Translations under genes and position numbers: made by a program
Notes under the pieces: generated by a model
What the model was told of the DNA's origin: nothing
Database searches by the model: none
Seen by the model: only the letters and a program-made list of their open reading frames with translations
DNA from: Siphonodentalium dalli
Lineage: Eukaryota > Mollusca > Scaphopoda > Gadilida > Siphonodentaliidae
Assembly (NCBI GenBank): GCA_032622095.1
Contig: CP136064.1
Span: 49,978,073 to 50,042,072 of the forward strand
Direction: 5' to 3'
DNA length: 64,000 bases
Shown here: in pieces, positions 1 to 11,439 of the stretch
How positions within the stretch are numbered: the stretch's first letter is position 1
Layout: every line of letters starts with the position of its first letter

Positions 1-2
1 TG

Positions 3-878
3 TATAGAAATGTCAATAATCAAGAAGATGCAGAAGATTTACAGCGAGACCTTGACCAGCTATCTGACTGGTCCGACAAATGGTTATTGAGATTTAACGC
101 AGCAAAATGCAAAGTGATGCATATAGGGAAAAGCAACTCGGGACAAAAATACAATATCACAGAGAATGAGTCACATTACGAAATAGAGGAAACCACGGAA
201 GAAAAGGACATAGGAGTCATCTTTAACAACAACTTGAAATTCTCAACACATATTGCAAAGAGCGTCCAAAGAGCCAATCAAAGAATAGGTATAATAAAAA
301 GAACTTTCAGCTACATGGATGAAGAGATGCTAAAAATCCTATACAAATCTTTTGTTCGACCAGTATTAGAATACGGATCATCCATTTGGAACCCACACTA
401 TAAGAAATACAAAACCATGATAGAAAGCGTACAGAGACGAGCTACGAGAATAGTCGCAAGCTTGAGGGGCATGCAGTACGAAGAAAGGATAAGGAAACTA
501 GGCATTCCAACACTAGAGTATAGGAGAGAACGATGTGACATGATCCAAATTTTCAAGATAATAGAAGGATATGATGAAGCTGATCTACCAATGATAATGG
601 ATAAAGAGAGTCGAACAAGAGGGCACAGTAAAAAATTAAGAAAGGAACTATTCACTAGTACAAGGACAAGCAACAATTTTGTGGCGAGAAATATAAATTC
701 ATGGAACGGTCTAACAGATATATGCGTCTCGGCAAATACGATCAATGAATTTAAATCAATTCTTAATGACCAATGGAGAGACAAAGAAAATAAATTCCAC
801 TACGATTTCAATGACATGCGCAACACAAATTTGAAATCAAGGACTAACGTATTAGCCACAACAAGCGAAAGCTTATAA
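3..878 (+). CDS. Non-LTR retrotransposon reverse transcriptase, C-terminal part (5' end outside window)
   Basis: The frame is open from base 3 to a TAA ending at 878, giving about 291 residues. The first residues (LQRDLDQLSDWSDKW, then KCKVMHIGKS) are the stretch that follows the catalytic YADD box in CR1/Jockey-like reverse transcriptases. RPVLEYGSSIWNP near residue 120 and the QRRATRIV segment are the conserved thumb/post-RT region of LINE ORF2 proteins, and a FVARNINSWNGL segment near residue 225 matches the usual C-terminal 'WN-x-L' block. The palm motifs and any endonuclease lie upstream of the window. Such proteins nick DNA and copy LINE RNA at the target. There is no frameshift or stop in the visible part, so this copy is fairly young. 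It could be intact or 5' truncated; the window cannot decide. An internal ATG at 87 is not the true start. The LINE identity is firm; the clade (CR1, Jockey or related) is inferred. Confidence 0.9.
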   Translation, partial: YRNVNNQEDAEDLQRDLDQLSDWSDKWLLRFNAAKCKVMHIGKSNSGQKYNITENESHYEIEETTEEKDIGVIFNNNLKFSTHIAKSVQRANQRIGIIKRTFSYMDEEMLKILYKSFVRPVLEYGSSIWNPHYKKYKTMIESVQRRATRIVASLRGMQYEERIRKLGIPTLEYRRERCDMIQIFKIIEGYDEADLPMIMDKESRTRGHSKKLRKELFTSTRTSNNFVARNINSWNGLTDICVSANTINEFKSILNDQWRDKENKFHYDFNDMRNTNLKSRTNVLATTSESL

Positions 879-930
879 GGCTCAAGAATACAGGTAATAC
901 AGGTAATACAGGTAATAAGTATAGACGTAC
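879..930 (+). repeat. LINE 3' tail with short tandem repeat
   Basis: Straight after the reverse transcriptase stop codon come three copies of a 9-base unit (acaggtaat) at about 892-920. LINEs of the CR1/L2/Rex group end in short tandem repeats rather than poly(A), so this is probably the 3' terminus of the element. There is no poly(A) signal nearby. The exact end is uncertain by about 10 bases. Confidence 0.55.
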
Positions 931-1311
931 GTAAACACATTTCTATAACTGCTCTTGTTTGGGGAGAATCGATTAAAGGGGCATTAGGCATCGCGTAATG
1001 TAAATCCGATCAGGTTTTAGTACACACACCAGTGCCCACAAATGTAATCTGATTTATTGTTTAAAAACATGACCGCCATTGGCTATTTTGAATTTCTACA
1101 TTTGATTTCATTGAAACTACAGCCGTCATTTATGAGCGGATTATTCGGAATATTTACAGGCATTATCATCTCTATGTGGGAGCTATCGAATTTGAATGTT
1201 TTCGATTAATAACATTGCCAAGGGCACCCTTCGTTGTGTTAGTATTATTAATTCCTTTGGCGCTCTCTACAATCAAAATCTTTCATTAGATCAAAATTTG
1301 TTCAACCATCC
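931..1311. other. Unassigned sequence
   Basis: AT-rich sequence between the LINE tail and the first TTAA element. I see no gene, inverted repeat or array in it. Confidence 0.5.
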
Positions 1312-1315
1312 TTAA

Positions 1316-1722
1316 AGGTACTCAATCCGATAAAACTCCTCTCAATTACTATTTCAATGGCTTCGGGTGTCAAAAATATTTGATTCGAGTCGAGGAAGCC
1401 ACCCATTAAAGCTCAGATTTTTTAGATATCGATTTTAGAAATCTATTATTTTTCATTATCGGGAATACTTTCTGTCCCAGAACACAGTCAAAATTGCGTT
1501 ATTATTACCACTTGATTTTAGAGTTATCCATCCTTGTCTGTTTGAATAGTGTTTTGGTGTACACATCTCGAGCATATTACGAAGTTGTTTTATGGGTTCC
1601 TCGACTCGAATCAAATATTTTTTACCCCCAAATCCAAAGAAATAGTAATATAGGACCCTCTGATCGGATTGTTGTTGTTGGAATCTGTTGAGATGGGGAC
1701 CCTCTGATCGGATTGAGTACCT
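1316..1722. mobile_element. TTAA-flanked MITE, AGGTACTC ends, copy 1
   Basis: A 407-bp element with terminal inverted repeats AGGTACTCAATCCGAT at the left and its exact complement at the right, flanked by TTAA at 1312-1315 and 1723-1726. Subterminal sequence is also inverted (the tcgagtcgaggaa motif near 1390 and ttcctcgactcga near 1600). No transposase frame is present, so it is non-autonomous. TTAA duplication with AGG ends fits the Kolobok superfamily better than piggyBac; this is an inference from the ends only. A second copy is at 57066-57478. Confidence 0.85.
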
Positions 1723-1804
1723 TTAATATCATCCATGATTGTTTATTTCACTGTCAACACTAAATCACCCAACACAAACTGAATATCATAATTATATTCT
1801 AATT

Positions 1805-2560
1805 ATAGCCCAGTGCAGTTATGAGAAAAAGTGCCATACCTCAAACTAATTGCAACACAATGTTACTTAGCGGGAATAAGTCTATTAACCCATTATAATC
1901 AATATACTAATAGTCAAAAAGGATCAATAAATGCGAACAATTTGGTAAAATATCCATTTTGTAGAGTACACACTTCTGATTACAGAGCAGCAAACATTTT
2001 CCAACAAGTTGAGTATTTTTCGAGTTTTGTGCCTCCAAAATTGGAAGTTTGTCCAATTGCGGAGCCTCAATTTCTAAGTATTAGCTAAAATCTAAAAGTA
2101 TTTTAGAAACTAGAAAAAAAATATGAAAGGAATTCTTGCTGTTGTATTAATTTCCTCACTAGATTATGCACAAAAATGATTAATTTATGCATCTATAATG
2201 GAGAAGACAAAAATGTTCTTAAACAAAATGAGTTTTCCATTGTATAGCCAAATTTGCCTTGTGACACAGAACTGGTATGATGAAATACCATATTTGAAGT
2301 CATACAACTCAATAAATTGATATCCATATGCCCTGTATTTCTAAAAACCTCTAAATTATACTAGGTTAAATGCACTGTGTTGGAATTGCTAAACACATTT
2401 GTGACAGTTCAACTTATGGTCCTATGAATCCTTATTATTGGCTATTTTCAAATAAAAATGCCACGTTGGACTGTTTATGGGTGTTTTTGTTCATTTTAAA
2501 AGGTATTTTTGTGCACAAATAGTAAAAACAATGAACACAATTAGTGTGGTAATATGCAAA
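1805..2560 (+). repeat. Dispersed repeat R, copy 1
   Basis: About 750 bp related in order and content to 29525-30250 (+) and, inverted, to 2890-3430. Shared landmarks are the run ctcaaactaattgcaacaca near 1840, tgcctccaaaattgg near 2030 and ttagctaaaatc near 2080. It lacks a block present in the inverted copy. No protein family is recognisable in any frame. It may be a decayed transposon or part of one. Confidence 0.6.
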
Positions 2561-2889
2561 ATCATTTGAACATTCCTCCTAAAACACTTATGTTGGAAAA
2601 AAATAGGATTACATTGATTAAGCCAATCAACTGATTTAACATTATTTTTGAATAAACTGACTCCAAATATGAACGTTGATAATGAGGTAGGTGTAAAAGG
2701 CTATGATCTTGTCAACCATGTTCTAGTCAAAAGTGGTTTTATTCCAGTTTGTGCAGATTATTTTTTCATAATAAAACATTTAGTACTTTAGTGGAGGTAT
2801 ATTTAGAACTTTATGGGCATGTTATATAGAACAATCCCGAAATAATAGTTCGCCATCGAGCGGAAACAAATATTATCGTAGCTCTAAAT

Positions 2890-3430
2890 ATGAACATCAG
2901 AACAGGAAGCAGTAAACTCTATATGAAAGAATGTTTGTAGGAGCTGGTGATAGCAAAGTTTTATGCACCAAGATCCATGCTTTCTGAGATTTTGTCAATA
3001 TGGTGTCCCCTACATAATTTTTCAGATATTCAAATTCGGAGTCAGTTTCCAGAAAAAGGGAATTTTGAGAAATTGAGGCTCTGAAATTAGATAAACTCCC
3101 AATTTTGGAGGCAAATAACTCGAAAAGTACTGAACGTATATGGGAAAGGTTTTCTATTCTGTATTCAGGATTTTCTACTCTACATAATGTGAATACAAAT
3201 GGAAGGCCTTGTGAAATAATATTTTTATAAACATTTTTGAAAAGCCATAAATTTAGTATTTTACCAAATTTTGACAAATTTATTTAACAAAATTCACAAA
3301 TTCATCAATTTCGCCTTTCTTGATTATTTTTTGTTTTTAGTATGTCGTTTGTGATAGGTTAATGTACTTATTCCCAAATGAGAAACTTTGTGCTGCAATT
3401 AATTTGAGGTGAAACCATAAATGGACTGGA
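2890..3430 (-). repeat. Dispersed repeat R, inverted copy 2
   Basis: This is the reverse-complement relative of 1805-2560, so the two copies form a large imperfect inverted repeat with a ~330-bp gap. A 126-residue open frame on the minus strand (2897-3277) contains a stretch (SVLFELFASKIGSLSNFRAS) whose equivalent is broken in the other two copies. That could be a relic of coding sequence, but I do not recognise a family. Confidence 0.6.
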
Positions 3431-4472
3431 ATTTTAACATAATACTAAAGTTCCGATGTTTCCATCGATATAATTGCTCTAAGCTCTTATGTCACTGCGC
3501 GTGCCGGTAATATGCGTGTGTCTTGCTAAAACTTGAGGCCGAATTTAGGGGCTAATTGTGTGATAAACATATATATTAAATTTATAATACTTTCCATATA
3601 TAGCGATTGAATATTGTAAAATAGTTCATGGGCGGTCTGATGCGTGCATCGTTTTTTCTTATATGCATTTCTTGTAGCGACTCATCTAATTCATCTCAGT
3701 GAATACGATCTTTTTCGCACACTGTTACAAACATTATTTCCGATTATGTGCACAGCCGCGTCATGGTGTTTTCGTGTGCTTTCACATATTGCATATATAT
3801 ATGTCGTACACAGAGCCGTAAATGGAGAAAGCGAAAGACTGCGCGAATCTGAGTTAGTGGGTTTCTACTCAAATATTCCGAGTAACTTTGTAAGTTATAT
3901 ATGTATATCATTATCACGATGAGATGTTGTAAATATGGACACTATGCATCGCTCTATACCAGGATCAAACTGTCAACAGCCAAGTAGCCAAGTGAAAGAT
4001 ATAGGAACAGTATGCTAAACCGAAAACATGGCATATGAAAAGAATGAGTTAGTTGTATGTAAAATACGCAATTCACCATTGTCTGGACCTGGTGCACATG
4101 GAAGCAATTTCATGAGTTAAAACTATGTCTTGTTTCAAATTGTTTTCCAAAAATGATCATGGCAACCCGAATGGTCGTGCATTATCAAGGGAGCTGTAGA
4201 AGATTCCGAATGGATGCGTGAAGTTCATAACTGTAAGGTGTGTACTTTGGAGTGTGTGTTAGGATAAACGTATTCTGATCATGTTTTCTAATGTTTGCTG
4301 TTTTTGCTTTTAATGTATGTTTCTGTAGTCTCATGTTACTTTCAATTTCGTCATGATGCTTGTTACATGTTTAGATCTATTTTAGATTGTAGAGCGACGC
4401 ATTGTTTTGTGAATTTCATACATTATATTGCCGTGCTCAATTAAACCGAAGATGCATTTTGAGCCCAAATCA
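3431..4472. other. Unassigned sequence
   Basis: Low-complexity AT-rich stretches with short ORFs only. I recognise no protein family and no repeat relative elsewhere in the window. Confidence 0.5.
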
Positions 4473-4498
4473 CACTTTACCCAACAGAACGGCCCTGT

Positions 4499-4567
4499 GC
4501 CAATGCATTCTCTTATATATGCGAGTCGACCATAGGTCGCCTCGCATATATAAGAGAATGCATCGGC
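4499..4567. repeat. Hairpin module, left hairpin
   Basis: A 69-bp near-perfect palindrome beginning gccaatgcattctcttata and ending in its complement, with a short ATA loop between gcgagtcgacc and ggtcgcctcgc. The same hairpin recurs in the order hairpin, AT-rich spacer, inverted hairpin at several sites in this window. Confidence 0.9.
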
Positions 4568-4647
4568 TTAACACATTAAAAATTATAAAATTGTTAAAGA
4601 ATGTAAGAAAAAATGGTAAAAATTGTTAAAAAAAAGATTTTATTTAG

Positions 4648-4716
4648 GCCAATGCATTCTCTTATATATGCGAGGCGACCTATGGTCGACTCGCATATAT
4701 AAGAGAATGCATTGGC
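4648..4716. repeat. Hairpin module, right hairpin (inverted)
   Basis: The same 69-bp palindrome, but in the opposite orientation. The single asymmetric position in the stem (gcgaggcgacc against gcgagtcgacc) is reversed relative to 4499-4567. The two hairpins therefore form terminal inverted repeats of one another around an ~80-bp A/T-rich spacer. The outer flanks are ccctgtgcc and ggcacaggg. Confidence 0.9.
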
Positions 4717-4869
4717 ACAGGGCATAACTGTAACTATCACAATGTGGTCAAGGAGCCGGTTCCAATGATATCCATATTTGTATGGTTCTATTGAGACAGA
4801 CCGAAGATATTTTAGGCTGTTGAAGCTTTATTTGGCCGGTTTTGGCCGGTTTGTTGGGTAAAGGGTTAA

Positions 4870-5445
4870 ACCACCTGGGGCGTTTGTTTCATTTTGTGTT
4901 GCCTACATCAGCAAATCATTCGAACGGATATATGCGAATGACATTTCCATCTTTTTGGTGCATAAATGTATATCGTTTGTTCTTATTTGCCAACTGTGTA
5001 GAATATTCAATATGTTTTTTCTGCCATTGTAAATTTTATTAGATTCCGGCCATTTTGACAGCTATTTCTTGACCTGGATTGCTGCTCTTTGGTCTATTTC
5101 CCGCCCATTATTTGCACTTCTCATATTACGTACACTCGAACGTAACTGTACCATATCCAAAGCTGCAAACATCAGCATAAAACAATATAACACAAGAAAA
5201 CCATAGTCAGAAATGGTAACGCCACCAAGATCGTATTATTAGCCATAAATATAAATAATAATACAATTATTCTATAAACTAGCTTTCAAATTTTATGCGG
5301 GAAATTTGCGTACTTCCATATTTCAAGTTTTCCCGTTTCTCGTGGCATACATTACTTTCATCAAACTGTCTTCTTTATTACACAAGCTGATAGGCCCGAC
5401 TTCACCCGGGCTGTTTCACATCTGCTTTCCGGTGAAAGGTGCGAT
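4870..5445. other. Unassigned sequence
   Basis: No gene or repeat recognised. The last ~50 bases lead into the ~130-bp tandem array. Confidence 0.5.
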
Positions 5446-5958
5446 TTGACCTTCAATTGACTATTTCGAAAGTCAAGGTCAGGTCAGGGTCATGATTTGT
5501 CCAGTCCAAAACACCCCCACCCGTAGAAAACTACCCATAGGTATCAAATTTCGTCGAAATCCGTCCGTTTTACCCAACTTGACCTTTAATTAACAATTTT
5601 GAAGGTCAAGGTAAGGTCAGAGTCATGATTTGACCCGTCCAAAACACCCCCCCCCGACAAAAGTACCCATAGGTATCAAATTTCGTCGAAATCTATCCGT
5701 TTTATCCGAGTTGACCTTTGATTGGCCATATTGAAGGTCAAGGTCAGGCCGAGGTCACGATTTGACCCGTTCAAAACTCTCCTCAGACCAAAGTATCCCT
5801 AGTATCAAATTTCGCCGAAATTTGTCCGTTTTACCCAAATTGACCTTGCATTGACAGTTTTAAAGGTCAAGGTCAGGTCGGGGTCACGATTTGACCCGTT
5901 CAAAACACTTCCCGGACACAAATACCCATAGGTATCAAATTACGTTGAAATCTATGGA
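5446..5958. repeat. Tandem array, ~130-bp unit, four copies, rich in AGGTCA
   Basis: Units start at 5446, 5579, 5711 and 5840 (lengths 133, 132, 129 and a partial ~119) with the shared order ttgacctt, aaggtcaaggtcaggtc, cgatttgacccgt, caaaacac, cccataggtatcaaatt and cgtcgaaat. The units differ by about 10-20 percent, so the array is old. Each unit holds several direct AGGTCA-like hexamers. Confidence 0.9.
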
Positions 5959-6395
5959 AAGCCGAGGAGGACATGTTGGTTGCTAATTGCTAGATATACG
6001 ACGCGGTATTTTGAAGGTGTTTCAAACTAGGAGATAGAAGTATTCTGCCTTTCAAATGGTGATGAATTATAGTAGTTTATTCAAATTTTATGGCATAAAT
6101 TGTTATTAAAACCGTATATACTATAAAAAATTAATGACTCGAAAATTAAGTGGGCCTTTAAACAAAGTCACAATTGCATTTAGGCTCATCTCATACTCGT
6201 CCATTCAGCGATATTCTACTGCGCAGTTTGTTATAGCCTCCAGTATTTATTGAGCGTTATACCCCCAACTGTTATAATTCGCCTTTAGCAGGCGTACTCT
6301 TGCCTCAGATTATTGAGATATTAGGTCACACATAATCACATTAAATCGCATCGTAACATAGCAATTGTGTGGGCTCCTTGGCGTGAATATGTAAT
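5959..6395. other. Unassigned sequence
   Basis: No gene or repeat recognised between the tandem array and the duplicated unit at 6400. Confidence 0.5.
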
Positions 6396-6399
6396 GAGA

Positions 6400-6690
6400 A
6401 ATAAGGTCATACGTAATGACATTAAACTCAAGAAAACCCTCGAAAACAAAACAAAATCACATTTAATGTTTTACGTTATTTCCTTCATCAAAAGAATCTT
6501 CGTGATAATGAACCCTCTCGTTACTTTAGAATATAGAATTAACCTTAAAATAAAAAAAATCTTTGGAACACAGAACCTTCGGAATAACGAACCTTCGGAT
6601 TGGTGAACCTTCGGAATAGCGAACATTCAGAGAAATTTCGGAATAGTGGACCTTCGGGATAGTGAACCTTCGGAATAGAGCCATGCCCCC
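6400..6690 (+). repeat. Direct duplicated unit, copy 1, ending in CCTTCGG minisatellite
   Basis: The run from cgtaatgacattaaactcaa through aacaaaatcacatttaatgt and aatgaaccctctc to a CCTTCGGAATA array (about 6566-6680) recurs in the same order at 6890-7185. Both end in the same motif, gaatag then agccatgcccc or aagcatgtcccc, which suggests the terminus of a mobile element rather than a random array. Confidence 0.75.
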
Positions 6691-6889
6691 CAATATTCAT
6701 ATTATATGCCCAGAGTTCAAAGGTATGGACCCATAAAATTCTAAACTTGGCCCTTAAAATAATGAACTCCAAATTGGAGCACACACAGAACACCACTTAA
6801 GTCAACTGAACCTATGTCATGTCCCAATGCGGGAGGGTCCATATATACCACAACATTCATAGTATATGCCAAGAATTCAAAGGTATGGG
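6691..6889 (+). repeat. Short direct repeat between the duplicated units
   Basis: The motif attcatattatatgcccaga followed by gttcaaaggtatgg (about 6695-6730) recurs as attcatagtatatgccaaga plus attcaaaggtatgg (about 6855-6890), about 160 bp apart. Confidence 0.6.
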
Positions 6890-7185
6890 CCCACGTAATG
6901 ACATAAAATCTCAAGAAAACCAGCGAAAACAAAACAAAATCACATTTAATGTTCTAAGTTAAGTTATTTCCTCCTGTATCTGTATCGGTGTGCGCGCATG
7001 ATCAGTTCGGATGTGAGCGCACACTCCATATAAAGAATCTTTGTGAAAATGAACCCTCTCAAATTAGTCTCAATACTTTAAAATATAGAATTAACCTAAA
7101 AATAACAAAAACCTTCGGAATAGAGAACCTTCGGAATAGCGGACCTTCGGGATAGCAAACCTTCATAATAGAAGCATGTCCCCAC
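6890..7185 (+). repeat. Direct duplicated unit, copy 2, ending in CCTTCGG minisatellite
   Basis: Second copy of the 6400-6690 unit, with an extra ~60-base insertion near 6975-7030. Its minisatellite (about 7107-7170) has fewer units and again ends in a catgtcccc motif. Confidence 0.75.
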
Positions 7186-9166
7186 AATTACACCGGTGAC
7201 GTAAACACATGTGCCAATCTTAGTTGTACTCTCGTAATTATCGGTACGATGAAACGGTGACGGAATCTGACGAGGTTTGCCGAATGTACAATCACCCAGT
7301 GAATTATCGATCGCCCATGCGATACAAAAAAACCAAAAGCAATAAACACCACACTACGGTGGCGTAATAAATTGAATCTGAAACACCGCGAAGAGGCGTG
7401 ACTGTCCGATTTATTAAGTCAGGGTTAACTCAATCACACGTCTTAAAGGGGTGTATAGGACCAAGGTGGACGCGCAGGTCGAATCCGTCCTATAGAGTAC
7501 CAACATGTCCCCTACACCACAACTCATTGGGTGCAGCCACGCAAACAGGGTGCCACATAAGGGGATTCTTTACCCTCGCAGTGGGGCCGTGTACCAACTC
7601 TACCCGTGCCCATTGCACATGGGGATTTATTACCATTAAAAAATAAACTTTCCTCGAAGTTTGTACCGAGGAATCCCATGTGTATATACTGATACATGAT
7701 TGCAGTTTTCTAAAAGTTGGGAAACCTGTTGATTTAGTCGGAAGGTATCAACAAATAAGTGAGCTAAAATAGAATTTCTCGAAGCGTGCTGTTATATGGC
7801 TGACTTTGAAGAAAACGTGTAATATAAACTCGTATGTATATACCCTGCCCACACAATATGTCACAAATCCCCTGACCCGATCCCTATATCTATTATTGTT
7901 TCTATCAGTAGCCCTATTGCGAGGAGATTAACGTCTAGAATCCTATGAGGCAGTAGCATTGGGTATCCATTTCAAAGTTAACCATTTACCTATACATTTC
8001 CCTTATACATTATGAAATTATTTTGGTGAACTATCCAACCATGTGGTAAGTTCTGCCGAAATCATAACGTTCTCGAAAATCGTCAACAGGGCTATTTCAC
8101 CTCATTGGTACCGCCCTCCATCAGCTGTGGACGAAATGGTTAGAGTGTTTCCAATGGTGTTGTACATGTATGTACCCTTTATAATTGAGTATAATATTCC
8201 GTTGAATAATCAACGGGTTTATTTGCGTTTCATATTACACCCTGTGCATACAACTCCTAAAGTATACCATAATGCCGTTCCGTGACCGTCGATCAAAATC
8301 CTTCTTTCAAACCATGGACAATCCGTTGAAATTTACAGCTCAAAGGCAAACACAGAGCAATCAAACCAGTGATGGGGGTCCAACTTTGGTCAAAATTTTC
8401 AACAGTTTGTGGGAAATTTTACGCCACATATAAGTTGAAAATGTTCTCATTGTTTGATTTTCCAACCAATAATAAGTGGGAAATTTATTGTTTTTAGACC
8501 AACTGTAATTTTGCTCTGAAATTGCTTTCAGTGGGAAATTTCCAAACTTAGTTGGTGTCATGTTGGACATTTCCAACTCAATTGGGGTTCAATTGTATTT
8601 TCGTGAACCTTGGATTTAGATCTGGTTCAAGGGAAGGGGCGGGGTTAGAAATATCAATGTGGACCCCTCCCTCCCCCAACGGAGATCCTCTATCACGTCC
8701 CTGAACCAAACCCGTCAGATCTCCATATGAGTAAGCTATCCAAATCGATATACTATAATATTACTATAGTATATTATACGAGGTTATTCGCGTTATTATT
8801 AGAGTTATTTCTGATGTTCCTGTGTAGGATTGAATGAATATTAGGATAATTTGTAATAATAGCACTAGAAAATGTGATCATATGTATGCTCGCGCTCGGT
8901 AGTGATATTTCAAAGATCGTTTATACTCCATTCGTTTGGCATTGAACGTCGAATATCAATCGCAACTCGACTTATGGCTGAGGTAATTTCAATTTAGGTT
9001 GCGCAGACATTGCTATTGCTTTTTTGACATGGAAGCCATGACCAAGTTTTAGAAAACTATATTTTCCGTAAACAAAGCCACTGTACATCTTCAAATTAGT
9101 GGATTCGCTGAAAATACTTAAAACGTTCCATGACTGAAGCTTCCTGAAATTTTGCGAAAAACTTGT
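7186..9166. other. Unassigned sequence
   Basis: Nearly 2 kb without a recognisable gene. Short ORFs at 7398-7646 and 8043-8285 match no family I know. Several scattered gtgggaaattt phrases (8400-8540) recall similar wording near 45090-45420, but no alignable repeat is evident. Confidence 0.45.
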
Positions 9167-9328
9167 GCCAATGCATTCTCTTATATATGCAAGTTTGACA
9201 TCGGGCCTCACATATATATGAGAAAACATTGGCCTAACAATATTTACCTTTATCTTGTAAACCAGTGCATTCTCTTATATATGCGAGGCTCTCTATGGGA
9301 GACTCGCATATATAAAAGAATGCGCACC
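9167..9328. repeat. Diverged double hairpin module
   Basis: Two decayed relatives of the 69-bp hairpin (9167-9233 and about 9262-9328) separated by a short spacer. Stems are interrupted by mismatches (for example tgcaagtttgacatcgggcc). This is an older copy of the module seen at 4499-4716. To its right, gcacccgtcatgaaaggatt then aa resembles the flank at 17135-17162 (gccccgtcaagaaaggttta), hinting at a shared carrier element ending at TTAA. Confidence 0.7.
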
Positions 9329-9589
9329 AGCGCGGCACCCGTCATGAAAGGATTAATTAGTGCCAGAAATGGTCAGCCAATATAACGTTAGTGAAATTTG
9401 GTACAGTTCCTAAATGACACCTGGTAAAGTCAAAATCATATTTTCATACCAAAATTAATCTACTTGCACTAATAAGCCAGTGGGTGTACTAGATTATCAT
9501 ATCAGGATTCATTATATTGTGATTTTCATAAGGATTCAACTTTAGTTCGATTTTTAAGTTCAATTTTATTTTATTTTTAGAAATATTTT

Positions 9590-9955
9590 CTGCTCAGAAT
9601 ATGAGACATATAACTTACTAATGAATATCTCCTTTTGAATTTCAACAGTACCTACAGTTTAGAAAACATGTTTGATTTAATGTGAATGTAGTTCACCAGC
9701 ATCAAGCGTTTTGAATTTTGTTCATAGCAGCCAATCCATATAGCAACACACCGATTCCATATATACCAATCGTTGATATATATATGACATGAATTTCTCG
9801 AAAGTGCGGGGTATCTAAAAAAAAAGAGCTATAAGCTTTCTGAGAATCTTGTATAGTGGCCTATATATTTTCAGTTTCAACAGTAGCTATAGATCAGAAA
9901 CGTGCCTAATTTACTGTGAATTTAGTTAACTGGCATCAAGCCATTTGAATTTGCA
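9590..9955 (+). repeat. Two-copy direct repeat, ~234 bp apart
   Basis: The stretch at 9636-9720 (ttcaacagtacctacagttt ... cagcatcaagcgttttgaat) recurs with changes at 9870-9954 (ttcaacagtagctatagatc ... ggcatcaagccatttgaatt). This is an old segmental duplication of about 85 alignable bases. Confidence 0.65.
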
Positions 9956-10771
9956 GCGATTTTTAACTAAACTTTATTTGAGGGTGGTAAACTTGACACC
10001 TCAGCGTCATCAAAATACTGTTTTCATATTGGCATCAGTGTAAACAATATTTATTCTCCCCAACATAAATATAATATTGTAACTTTAAACAAAAAGCAAT
10101 AGATGAAATCACATTGAATATTAGCATTGGTAATCAGAATCAAATCCATAGCTAAAGCAACACTGGCCATCTGGTCGTGTTGTAATATGATGTTGTTGGC
10201 TGCTGCTGATTTACCTATGATGTTGGGTCCTGCTCACATAGCTGATGTTGATTTGTCCTGTGACTTAGCCATGATGTTGTTGGGTCCTCCTGAATTAGCT
10301 GTATGGTGTTGTTTGGGAAAAGCAAGGCTGTATCGCTAAATTTTATGACATTGTGATTCCAAGATGTTTGGCTATTTAAAACAATTTAAAGGGACTCAAT
10401 GCACTCGCTGTGTGTAAATGTCCAAACCAATTAAAGTTTGTACAAATAGCACCAGTTAGAAGAACATGGAGAAAGATAAACTTTGTTATTATATTCATTA
10501 TATATTCATCCAAAAACGAAATTTCGTGTATTGAAATCATTGTTATGTAAACACAATTCTTACAGTAATTTTTAAATGGTCTCACCCTTTCAAATGTTTG
10601 CGTCAAGGTTTGGTTAAATATTTGTGTCATTTTGGACTTATTGTATCTTTATCGGCAATTCCACTGTAAGCAAACATCTGTAAATAACACTGGTCCCAAC
10701 ATGCGAAATTTCGTCACTGGAGAGTTATCCAATAACAGGGGTTTCATCATCATAAACTTTCATGTGATATA
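9956..10771. other. Unassigned sequence
   Basis: No gene recognised. A gatgttg-rich, imperfectly repeated stretch lies at 10185-10310 (tgggtcct and agctgatgttg phrases); it makes a short open frame that has no recognisable domain. Confidence 0.45.
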
Positions 10772-10942
10772 TAGAGAATACCTACGAGTTTTGGTTGAAT
10801 ACCCGAATTATCTCATGAGTGGGTGCAAGGAAGTACAGAATTTCCACGAGCGGCTGCAAGCCGCGAGTGGAAATTCTGTACTTCCTTGCACCCACGAATG
10901 AGATAATCCGGGTATTCAACCAAAACCCGTAGGTTTTCTTTT
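10772..10942. mobile_element. Foldback palindrome, GAATACCTAC family, full copy
   Basis: A 171-bp near-perfect palindrome centred at about 10857 (gcggctgcaagccgc). Arms begin agaatacctacgagttttgg and run through gggtgcaaggaagtacagaa. The same end sequence (gaatacctac, gtttgaatacc, tctcattcgtg) is found in 53945-54108 and as a half at 11900-11998, with a different inner core. Probably a foldback-type non-autonomous element. Confidence 0.85.
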
Positions 10943-11335
10943 TATTATATGCGCTATAAACCGCACCAAAACTGCTAATTTTGTCCTACAGTTCACTTCA
11001 AATTGTTAGAAAGCTTCGACATTTGCATTTTGTTTACATTCCATCAATTGATTTGCTCACCACCGAATGACAAATATCGAGCATAGCCGCCATAAGAAAT
11101 AGTCCCCATTGTTTTATTCTGAAATGATGCGAGAAAATTAATGTATACATAATTTAGTGATAAGAATATATTAAAACAAATGAGTTAACATTATAACAAT
11201 TAAATAACAGTTTATGAACCGTGAAAATCAATAATTAAAACAATAGTCCGGCTGTTATTGATACGCTTTGAAACTTAATGTGATTCGCCGCTATAAACCG
11301 GAAGTAATCTCCGAAAAAGTAATACTATTGTGTTA
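10943..11335. other. Unassigned sequence
   Basis: AT-rich sequence with no recognised feature. Confidence 0.5.
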
Positions 11336-11392
11336 TCCATCGAGTCGGTCAGTGTTATCCACCGAGTCGGTCAGTGTTACCCATCGAGTCGG
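11336..11392. repeat. Three-copy short tandem repeat
   Basis: Three copies of a ~24-base unit (tatccatcgagtcggtcagt and close variants) in a row. Confidence 0.8.
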
Positions 11393-11439
11393 TCCAGGCG
11401 ATGGATATAACGCTCTACGCCACGGCAATTTCCCACTAT

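Larger units (their letters stand above)
4473..4865. mobile_element. piggyBac-like MITE, CCCTTTACCC ends, copy 1, carrying two hairpins
   Basis: A ~393-bp element almost identical to 42437-42828. The right end reads ggttttggccggtttgttgg then gtaaaggg, followed by TTAA at 4866-4869. The left end is slightly decayed (cactttacccaacagaacgg) and its TTAA has mutated to atca. CCC-starting ends with TTAA are the piggyBac pattern. It contains the double hairpin module (4499-4567 and 4648-4716). There is no coding capacity. Confidence 0.85.

Noticed and set aside
10127-10339. 70-residue ORF with repeated LPMMLGP/DLAMMLLGP phrases
   Set aside because: Arises from an imperfect gatgttg-rich repeat; no domain recognised.
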